From assembly GCA_030144725.1 (NCBI GenBank), contig JASKMD010000026.1, forward strand, positions 12,701,407-12,765,406: a stretch of DNA of 64,000 nt. The letters are read 5' to 3'. Below the pieces are notes generated by a model. That model saw only the letters and a list, made by a program, of their open reading frames with translations, did no database searches and was not told the DNA's origin. Each line of letters starts with the position of its first letter. The stretch's first letter is position 1. Source of the stretch: Haematococcus lacustris (lineage: Eukaryota; Chlorophyta; Chlorophyceae; Chlamydomonadales; Haematococcaceae). A program made the position numbers and the translations under genes. Below are positions 55,820 through 64,000 of the stretch, in pieces.

Positions 55820-56758
55820 CGATGCCACAATGGCGAGGCGAGGCATGCACCATCAGACACAGGCTTGTATCGAACCCGGCCTAACTTAGCTATGGCAATG
55901 AACCCAACAGTATTTACTAATGGTGGTGTAGCGCTCGTTTGCAATATGACTGTGTGGCAGGCACCAGATGTGCTAGCAGTGGCCACCATCGCCCAGGGCG
56001 CCATGGTTGTTCACATGCAAGGCCCAGGAGAGTATGCATTAGATCACTGGGATCCGTTCTTTTGTTTGATCTAGCAGTTTGTAGCGATACGTTGGCAACT
56101 GTTCCAGTCTGAGACACCCACCTGCCTTGGCCATCGCTGTGACAACAGTCGAGCCGACTGTCAAGGCTTGCTTACCATGACTTCATGTTGAGCCCATGTG
56201 CACCTTTGTTTGTGCACCTTGCTTTAAAGTGCGTTACAGAAAGTCCCGAACCCCTAGAGGGGGAGGGCGGCCAAGCAGCCTAACGGCTGACGGCTTAAGC
56301 GGTGTAAGCCACCTATCGTTACCATCAATGCTACCTTAGCCACCATTGCTATGCAGGAACGTGACCTGCCCCTGTGCCTGTCAACCGTGGATGGTCAGCT
56401 CTAGGGCCCCTGTTTCCTGCTCCTCCTCGTCCGTAGCACACACCCCGAGGCACCTGGCTTACCCACAGAGCTGGCTGTAGGGGCACTGAGGGGCACCCGC
56501 CAAACACTGACCAGTCGAAGCGCGCGACAAGCCAGACCTGGCTAGTCAGCATGGCTTGACCTCGGGGAAGCAACTGCATAGCTGCCACGTAGCTGCCACT
56601 AGCCATGAAGCTCATCCACTAGCCGCCACTGCTTCTGCCCCTACAGCTGCTGCCTCCTCTGCCCCTGCCTCCACCGCTACAGCAGTTGGCCCCACTGCTG
56701 CCGCTATTGGTACCTCTGCTCTCCCTGCTGCTGCTGTCTCTTCTGCTGCTGCTGCTGT

Positions 56759-56794
<36 letters not shown>

Positions 56795-56909
56795 CTCTTC
56801 TGCTGCTGTTGCCGCCCCCACTGCCGCAGCCCCCACCTGATCAAGGGGCATGGCCTGCTCCCCGTGCTCCCCCACCACCACCTCTGCCCCCCCAACATCG
56901 ACATCGAGC
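55820..56909. other. Convergent intergenic region with a dispersed repeat
   Basis: Between the stop of the surface protein (+) and the assigned stop of the CCAR1-like gene (-). Contains copy B of the 120-bp dispersed repeat, and a CTG-rich stretch (56735-56815) that would encode polyalanine on minus and may be an unassigned extension of that gene. Confidence 0.4.
56186..56312. mobile_element. SINE- or MITE-like dispersed repeat, copy B
   Basis: Nearly identical to 34222-34345 over about 124 bp; differences include TTTAAAGTG for ATGAAATG and CCAAG for CCTAG. TTACCAT occurs on both sides (56172-56178 and 56319-56325), a possible short duplication. Confidence 0.7.
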
Positions 56910-57169
56910 TCAGCCACCCCTGAGGCAGCTGCCCCCCCTCCCCTCCCCCCCCTCCCCCTCACCCGCCTCTTCCATCACCACGTCTGCTGCTGCTGCTGTT
57001 ATTGAGGGTGGGGGGGTGAGCCCCCCTTCCACAGGGAGCCCAGGGACCTGGGACTCAGGGCCCGTGTGGCTGGGTACGGCTGACTGCCCCCCATCCTGGT
57101 CAGCTTGGGTACCTGCCTGTGGCGCTGGCGCATCTGATGCCATCTCTGCTGCTGCTGCTGCTGCCACAA

Positions 57170-57206
<37 letters not shown>

Positions 57207-57423
57207 GTGTGCAACCGCCCCGGCTGCAGCCGCAGCTTCTGATGCCGGCCCTGCCACTGACTGTGCCCCAAGCCCCTCTGCTGCCGTCACTGATGTTGGA
57301 GCTGCTGCTGGGGCTGATGCTGGCACTGCTGCTGCTGCTGCTGCTGCTGCAACCTCGACCACTCCTCCTGGTGTTGCTGCTGCTAATGGTGTTGCTGGTG
57401 CTGCTGAAGCCCCTGGTGCTGGC

Positions 57424-57460
<37 letters not shown>

Positions 57461-60400
57461 TTGCTGGTGTTTGTTCTTCTGCCTTGGACGGCGGAGGTCC
57501 AGGGGCAGGAGGGGGTGGAGGCGGCGGACCTGGCACCTCGGCTGCTGCCGCCCCCCTCACAGCCGCCCCCCCCTGACCCGCCTGGGCTGCCTGAGGGCCA
57601 CCTGCAGTGAGCCTCTTGGGGGGTGGGCCCCCTGGTGGAGGTGGAGGGGGCGGGGGCGGGGGCGGCACGCAGCTGTCCTCCAGCACCTCGGTATCAGTCA
57701 AGGACCTGCGTGGAGGGTGCAGCAGGCCAGTCAGGAGCAGCCAGGGGTCAGTCAGGGTTCGAGCAGGTCAGCCAGTCAGAAGCAGCCAGGGGTCAGTCAG
57801 TCAGGGTTGTTCAGGGTCGTTCAGGGTCCGTCAGGTTGCGTCACAGGCGTCACAGGTCTCTCAGCCCTGTTGCTCTCACCTGTAGTGCAGGCGGTCGCCC
57901 CTGGCTGGGGCTGCTGCGGCCAGGGCTGTCACCAGGCGGTGCGGGGTGCCGGCCCCCAGGGCATGCAGCAGCCGCCGCAGCTCCTCCTGCTTCAGGTACC
58001 CACAGCCACCCCGGTCAAAATACCTGGGCAGGGCAGGGCAGGGCAGGGCAGGGCGGCTACAGTGGTGGTGCAGGTGCAGGTGCAGGTGCAGGTGCAGGTG
58101 CAGGTGCAGGTGCAGGTGCAGGTGCAGGTGCAGGTGCAGGTGCAGGTGCAGGTGCAGGTGCAGGTGCAGGTGCAGGTGCAGGTGCAGGTGCAGGTGCAGG
58201 TGCAGGTGCAGGTGCAGGTGCAGGTGCAGGTGCAGGTGCAGGTGCAGGTGCAGGTGCAGGTGCAGGTGCAGGTGCAGGTGCAGGTGCAGGTGCAGGTGCA
58301 GGTGCAGGTGCAGGTGCAGGTGCAGGTGCAGGTGCAGGTGCAGGTGCAGGTGCAGGTGCAGGTGCAGGTGCAGGTGCAGGTGCAGGTGCAGGTGCAGGTG
58401 CAGGTGCAGGTGCAGGTGCAGGTGCAGGTGCAGGTGCAGGTGCAGGTGCAGGTGCAGGTGCAGGTGCAGGTGCAGGTGCAGGTGCAGGTGCAGGTGCAGG
58501 TGCAGGTGCAGGTGCAGGTGCAGGTGCAGGTGCAGGTGCAGGTGCAGGTGCAGGTGCAGGTGCAGGTGCAGGTGCAGGTGCAGGTGCAGGTGCAGGTGCA
58601 GGTGCAGGTGCAGGTGCAGGTGCAGGTGCAGGTGCAGGTGCAGGTGCAGGTGCAGGTGCAGGTGCAGGTGCAGGTGCAGGTGCAGGTGCAGGTGCAGGTG
58701 CAGGTGCAGGTGCAGGTGCAGGTGCAGGTGCAGGTGCAGGTGCAGGTGCAGGTGCAGGTGCAGGTGCAGGTGCAGGTGCAGGTGCAGGTGCAGGTGCAGG
58801 TGCAGGTGCAGGTGCAGGTGCAGGTGCAGGTGCAGGTGCAGGTGCAGGTGCAGGTGCAGGTGCAGGTGCAGGTGCAGGTGCAGGTGCAGGTGCAGGTGCA
58901 GGTGCAGGTGCAGGTGCAGGTGCAGGAGATTTAAAGCCAGCAAGCACTTGGTCAAGGTCAGGATGTGGTCCTGACTGAGGCTGCAAGTTTCCTACTTAGT
59001 GTGGAGGCTAGGAGTGAGGTCAGGTGAGGTGAGGTGAGGGCTAGGGCTGGGCTGGGCTTGCTTTGTGGGTGGTCCACAGCGGTCCTTGGAGTGTGGCGGT
59101 GAGGTGGAGGTCAAGGTGGGCCTCATCAGGCTGAGGGTGTCAGGTGGCCTTTACCTGAAGGCCAGGAGTAAGGGTGTATTGGTGACGGTGCGGGTGGGGC
59201 GGCTGCCTGACCCCTGGTTCGAACCCTCCTGGGAGCAGTGCAGGACGTCATCACATGACGTCATCAAGACCCAGGTGAAAAATAGGTGTGGGTAGGCAGG
59301 GCGGAGCAGGGAGGGGTGGGGCGGCATGTGAAGGCATGCGGAAGAGTGTAGGAGAGTGAGAGTGAGAGTGAGGGTGTGAGTGAGGTTGTGGTCAATAGAG
59401 GGGTTTCAACGCTGCCTCGCACCTTTCTTGCCCGCTTGGAACTGGGTTCGTTCTCTGGCAGGACCTGTGAGGGTGGAGGTGGGGTGGGGGTTGAGGTGGG
59501 GTGGGAGTGAGAGTGAGAGTGAGAGTGGGAGTGGGGAGAAACAAGCAACTGCCTCCAGCTGGCCCCCGAACTCGAGGGAGGTTGAGGGGGGGTGCCTAAC
59601 AGCCCACTGCCTAGTATGGTCCAGCGGCTGCCCCGCCAGCCAGCCCCAGCCGCCCACTGCCCCGCAGGCCTGTGGTGTTGCCCTCTGCCATCACTCACCG
59701 CCTTGATCCCTCCGCCCTCAGATGCCAGCGGCACTGGCCTGCAGGCATGCAGGTACCCCCCATGGCCACCTTGGCCACATCATCCCACCTATGCACCTGA
59801 TTTGCACCCCCCACCACCACCCTACACCCCACCCGTAGCATGGCATCCTCATGCCCAAATCATGCCCCATGCTCGGACCATGGCACCCCATATCACCACC
59901 ACCACCACCACCACCACCACCACCACCACTGCCAGCCCAAGACTAGCCTCTCCAGCCCCTTATGTCGCTTCCGCTTGAGCTGCACCTCGACACTCTCTGC
60001 CCCTCCCCTTTCTGACCATGTCACCTAACCCTTCCCATCCTCCCCTCATCCTCCCTCTGTTTCACTTTCCTTGCTGCTCTGCTGCTGCACGCTGTCCAAG
60101 CCCCACCTCCCTGACCCCTCCCCTCCCCCCTCCCCTCTCCCCCTCCCCCCTCCCCCATTCCCCCTCCCCCCTCCCCCCCCCTGGCACCGCCCCCCCCTCA
60201 CCGCCTAGCCGCCAGCGCCGCCATGATGAGAGCAGCGTAGTCGCGGCTGATGAGGGCATGCAGCGCCTCCGCGGCCAGACTCAGCTCAAAGCTGCCCTCA
60301 TCACGGTCATCACGGTCATAGTCAAGTAGGCTGTGCAGCGGGGTGGACGCAGTGCGCAGCTGCAGCCAGGGGGGGTAGGGGGGGCAGCGTAAGGGGGGTT

Positions 60401-60714
60401 ACAGGGGGACAGCAGCAGTGCAAGAGAGGGAGGGGGAGGGGAGGGGGGGTGGCGTGTTTAGAGCTCTGCTGCAGAGTGACTTGGAGGTCCCCCCTGGGGC
60501 ACTGGGTCCTCACCCTCCTGGGGCTCCCTCTCCGGCCCTGGCATTACCCATGGCTCGCCTAGCCCCCCCCTGCCCCACCCACCCGTGGCCCCACCCCCCG
60601 CCCACCCCACCCCACCCCCCGCCCGCCCCACCTTCTCACTGCCCGTGTGGCGGCCCCGCAGCAACAGGAAGGGCTCGGGTGGCACACCAGCAGCCAGGGC
60701 CCCCTTCCCCTCCC
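56910..60714 (-). CDS. CCAR1-like nuclear regulator, C-terminal part
   Basis: Partial model, seven exons in phase: 60714-60632, 60359-60202, 59738-59699, 59464-59423, 59228-59155, 58023-57880, 57705-56910. In order: EPFLLLRGRHTGSEK, LLDYDRDDRDEGSFELSLAAEALHALISRDY, basic PSSKRARK (nuclear signal type), LLLAFRYFDRGGCGYLKQEEL and RGDRLHYRSLTDTEVLED, then a Pro- and Ala-rich tail. The EF-hand-like segment followed by RDDRIxYRxL-type sequence matches the C-terminus of CCAR1/DBC1-family transcription and apoptosis coregulators. The EF loop lacks most Ca ligands, so it is probably structural. The N-terminal part must lie beyond 60714. Candidate pieces on minus are a Lys/Glu-rich stretch (61270-61180), 61754-61661 (bounded by AG and GT) and a Gln-rich segment near 63595-63500. 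The end at 56910 sits in low complexity and is tentative. Confidence 0.72.
57150..57470 (-). repeat. Polyalanine-coding CTG/GCT tracts in the CCAR1-like tail
   Basis: Four runs of GCT/CTG trinucleotides within the last exon. In gene sense they encode runs of up to 11 alanines. Confidence 0.85.
58060..58926. repeat. GGTGCA hexamer array, 0.87 kb, in a CCAR1-like gene intron
   Basis: About 144 near-perfect copies in the intron 58024-59154, starting about 37 bp upstream (gene sense) of the acceptor. Sense strand is TGCACC. Long His-Leu, Pro-Ala, Gly-Ala, Arg-Cys and Gln-Val frames are shadows. Confidence 0.97.
59898..59932. repeat. CAC trinucleotide tract
   Basis: About 11 copies in the intron 59739-60201 of the CCAR1-like gene. 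Confidence 0.9.
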
Positions 60715-60727
60715 CTGCACCCAAGCC

Positions 60728-60762
<35 letters not shown>

Positions 60763-61920
60763 CACACCAGCAGCACACCAGCAGCACACCAGACTGTCAT
60801 CGCTGACAGGGCGGCAGCCTGGGGCCCCGCTAGGTGAGCAGCAGCTAGGTGACGCTGCCCCTGCCTCTGGTGCCGACCCTCGGCCGCAAGCAGGCAGGCC
60901 AGCCGTGCAGCCAGGCTGGCGGGCACCCACGGAGCATGGCCGCAGGCGGGCACACGCACAGGCAGGGCAGCGGGGCCTAGCTGAGGAGCTTGGCTGTCGC
61001 AGCAAGCTGTCAGGCAGCTGCCAGCTTAGTGCTTGGCTGCACTAGCCTGTTGAGGGCCAGGGAGGGGGGTTCAGGGGGAGGGGGGGTCGACTCCTAGCTG
61101 GCTGAAGGGAGCCCCAGCCACGCCCCATCCAAGCGGGGGCTCCTCCCTAGTGCACGCCAGGGGGCCAGCCAGAGCTGTCTTCTTTTTCTTCTTCTTCTTC
61201 TCCTTCTTTTTCTTCTTCTTCTTTTTCTTATTTTCTTTTTCTTCTTCTTTCCTGTTCTTTTCTTCTTGCACTTCTTCCAGGCCGCCAGGACGCCGGCAGG
61301 CAGCTGGCCTAGAATATGATAGGATACCTATCTAGATAGCATCGCCTAGCTTTGGAAGCTGAACAACCCCCAGCAGGCCGCCAGGCAGCTGGCAGGCAGA
61401 GCCTCAGAGCCTGTGTGATGCAGCGCTAGGCTGAGGAGCAAAGGGCAGTGCCCCATCACGCTGACCTGACCCGGCCCTCTGACAGGCTGCCCCTACCCTG
61501 CTGACCGCCCAGCCGCCCGGCTTTCCCTACCCTGCTCCTGACCCTGTCGCCACTGCCGCTGCGGTTGCAGTGCAGCTGCTACTCCCTCAGCTGCTGCTGC
61601 TGCTGCTGCTGCTTGACTTTGCTTTCATGGCATATACGGGGCCAGGCCACTGCGACCCACCTGCTGAGGCCTGGGTGCCGGAGGCTTTGGAACCAGGCCC
61701 CACCCCTCTTGCTGCTGACTGCCCCTCCGGCCGGGCGCTGCCTCCCTTCAAGCCCTGTGCAGGTCACACATACACAACACATCACATCACACATTCCCCC
61801 CTCTCAGCTCACACCCTATCCATCACACCTCACTGTTTCCTATCATGTTTCAATCATGCTTGCACTCGACCCTGGTGTGCCTGTACAGCACACTGTGCAC
61901 ACCAACACAAGGGTACAGGG
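60715..61920. other. Unresolved upstream part of the CCAR1-like gene
   Basis: Contains a CAG tract (60732-60760), an open minus stretch 60960-60820 (PASLAARLACLLAAEG), a TTC-rich tract 61181-61266 that encodes Lys/Glu runs on minus, and a possible exon 61754-61661 (minus) with CACAG and GTGGGT borders. Phase cannot be closed across these, so none is called as CDS. Confidence 0.35.
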
Positions 61921-63252
61921 TACAGGGGCAGGGGCAGGGGCAGGGGCAGGGCAGGGGCAGGGGCAGGGCAGGGCAGGGGCAGGGGCAGGGGCAGGGGCAG
62001 GGCAGGGGCAGGGGCAGGGGCAGGGGCAGGGCAGGGGCAGGGGCAGGGCAGGGGCAGGGGCAGGGCAGGGGCAGGGGCAGGGCAGGGGCAGGGGCAGGGG
62101 CAGGGCAGGGGCAGGGGCAGGGGCAGGGGCAGGGGCAGGGGCAGGGGCAGGGGCAGGGGCAGGGCAGGGGCAGGGGCAGGGGCAGGGGCAGGGCAGGGGC
62201 AGGGGCAGGGGCAGGGGCAGGGCAGGGGCAGGGGCAGGGCAGGGGCAGGGGCAGGGCAGGGGCAGGGGCAGGGCAGGGGCAGGGGCAGGGGCAGGGCAGG
62301 GGCAGGGGCAGGGCAGGGGCAGGGGCAGGGCAGGGCAGGGGCAGGGGCAGGGCAGGGGCAGGGGCAGGGGCAGGGCAGGGGCAGGGGCAGGGGCAGGGCA
62401 GGGGCAGGGGCAGGGCAGGGGCAGGGGCAGGGGCAGGGGCAGGGGCAGGGGCAGGGGCAGGGGCAGGGGCAGGGCAGGGGCAGGGGCAGGGCAGGGGCAG
62501 GGGCAGGGGCAGGGGCAGGGGCAGGGGAGGGCAGGGGCAGGGCAGGGGCAGGGCAGGGGCAGGGGCAGGGCAGGGGCAGGGGCAGGGCAGGGCAGGGGCA
62601 GGGGCAGGGGCAGGGGCAGGGGCAGGGGCAGGGGCAGGGGCAGGGGCAGGGCAGGGCAGGGCAGGGCAGGGCAGGGGCAGGGGCAGGGGCAGGGCAGGGG
62701 CAGGGCAGGGGCAGGGGCAGGGGCAGGGGCAGGGGCAGGGGCAGGGGCAGGGGCAGGGGCAGGGGCAGGGGCAGGGGCAGGGCAGGGGCAGGGGCAGGGG
62801 CAGGGGCAGGGGCAGGGGCAGGGGCAGGGGCAGGGGCAGGGGCAGGGGCAGGGGCAGGGGCAGGGGCAGGGGCAGGGCAGGGGCAGGGGCAGGGGCAGGG
62901 GCAGGGGCAGGGGCAGGGGCAGGGGCAGGGGCAGGGGCAGGGGCAGGGGCAGGGGCAGGGGCAGGGGCAGGGGCAGGGGCAGGGGCAGGGGCAGGGGCAG
63001 GGCAGGGGCAGGGGCAGGGGCAGGGGCAGGGGCAGGGCAGGGGCAGGGGCAGGGGCAGGGGCAGGGGCAGGGGCAGGGGCAGGGGCAGGGGCAGGGGCAG
63101 GGGCAGGGGCAGGGGCAGGGGCAGGGGCAGGGGCAGGGGCAGGGGCAGGGGCAGGGGCAGGGGCAGGGGCAGGGGCAGGGGCAGGGGCAGGGGCAGGGGC
63201 AGGGGCAGGGGCAGGGGCAGGGGCAGGGGCAGGGGCAGGGGCAGGGGCAGGG
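61921..63252. repeat. GGGGCA/GGGCA compound array, 1.33 kb
   Basis: Over 200 units, mostly hexamer GGGGCA with irregular pentamer GGGCA units. The 5' half mixes the two densely and the 3' half (from about 62700) is nearly pure hexamer. Every frame on plus is open and meaningless. Strong quadruplex potential on the plus strand. Confidence 0.96.
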
Positions 63253-64000
63253 CAGCTCTTGCTCCTTCCTGTTACCTGATGTGGATTGAGGTGCAGCTGC
63301 TGCTGGCCCCCCTCCTCCTCCTGCTGACCTGACTTGACCTGACCTGACCTGACCTGACCTAGGGCCTAACGCACCTTTCGCCTATGAGCCCCCTCATTAG
63401 CCCTACAGCTGTGCTCGACCCATGTTCGCATCAGGGCTTTGCTGCTGCTGCTTGTCAGGGGCAGCGTGCTAGGTAAGGGGTAGGGACAGGGTGACAGCAC
63501 TGGTGACAGGTTGACAGCATATGCCCCCTGCTGCTGCTGCATCTGCTGCTGCACGCACTCCTCTTGTTCTTGCTGCTGCTCCTCCATGCTAAGCCTACAG
63601 GTCAGCCAGGTTTGCTGCCCCACTGGCAACTGACTACAACACCATGTCCCTTCATGCCACTCCATGTCCCTGGGTTGGGGGCGCTTGGTGTGAGCCACAG
63701 TCGGGTGGGACAGAGCAGCGGCTGCAACAGGGGCGGGGCAGCCGCTGTGTTTGCTGTGTAGCATGCCGCGCCAGCAACACGCGTCTTCCACCTCGCGTCA
63801 CCCAACCTCGCAGCTTGCAAACTGCTCTGAAACCGCTCTGAACTTCGCGAATACCCTCAGCCCCACCCTCTTGCCACCACCCACTCTGCCAGCAGCATGG
63901 GGCCCATGCATGTAGGAGCATGCTCTCTGCCTGTCCAACGTCCCATGCCGGTTGGATTCAGAGCGGTTGGGTGCTAGCTGCCGGGTCTGCTGGTTGAGGT
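63253..64000. other. Window end, no complete gene
   Basis: A TGACC pentamer tract lies at 63330-63362. On minus, 63595-63500 encodes a Gln/Glu-rich piece (MEEQQQEQEECVQQQMQQQQ) after a CTGTAG acceptor-like site, and 63440-63376 could be an exon ending before GTGCGT. Either may belong to the N-terminal half of the CCAR1-like gene. Confidence 0.3.

Noticed and set aside
57471..58986. 300-490 codon QV, GA, RC, HL and PA repeat ORFs
   Set aside because: All derive from the GGTGCA intron array.
61565..63332. Three overlapping 495-574 codon GQ/GR/GA ORFs
   Set aside because: Compound GGGGCA/GGGCA array. Irregular units shift the frame repeatedly, so no real protein is maintained.

Overview
The window looks like nuclear DNA of a chlorophycean green alga, most likely a volvocalean (Chlamydomonas- or Haematococcus-like) species. 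The reasons are high GC content, many short phased introns with GTGAG/GTAAG donors and CTGCAG acceptors, TGTAA polyadenylation signals, proline-rich PPPSP stalks, plastid-targeted proteins of plant type, and very long G/C-rich microsatellites in introns. The species itself is inference. No prokaryotic organisation is present. Open reading frames across tandem arrays are mostly shadows.

Layout. 1-500 is a hexamer array. A divergent U2-like snRNA follows near 756-940. Two minus-strand genes come next: an alanine-repeat plus TPR-like protein (1417-6180) and a plastid-type rRNA adenine dimethylase of the KsgA/PFC1 family (8056-12283). About 9 kb of nested DNA transposons follow. A hAT element (12395-19209, 8-bp TSD CCTAAGGC) carries a second element with inverted subterminal arrays. 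A 1.7-kb non-autonomous hAT-type element (19273-21017, TSD GTCACAAG) lies 63 bp further on. From 22806 to 31612 a palindromic long-TIR element has been split in one arm by a nearly 8-kb LINE with two long open ORFs.

The right half is gene-dense: a small plastid-type rhodanese (+, 31861-34528), a coiled-coil protein kinase (-, 35212-39762), a zinc-finger type I methionine aminopeptidase (-, 40770-45253), a large single-pass surface protein with filamin-like Ig repeats (+, 45751-55819), and the 3' part of a CCAR1-like nuclear regulator (-, 56910 to beyond 60714). The aminopeptidase and the surface protein are divergent and share a 497-bp spacer. The rhodanese and kinase genes converge.

How it works together: the genes are ordinary single-copy eukaryotic functions (plastid ribosome biogenesis, N-terminal protein processing, signalling, cell surface, transcription) and form no operon or pathway. 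Exon models were built by hand from splice signals, codon phase and recognised protein motifs. Phase closes exactly over 53 introns of the six complete models, plus 6 in the partial gene. Four of the 59 introns need a GC donor. The large intronic microsatellites always place the C-rich strand in the sense direction.
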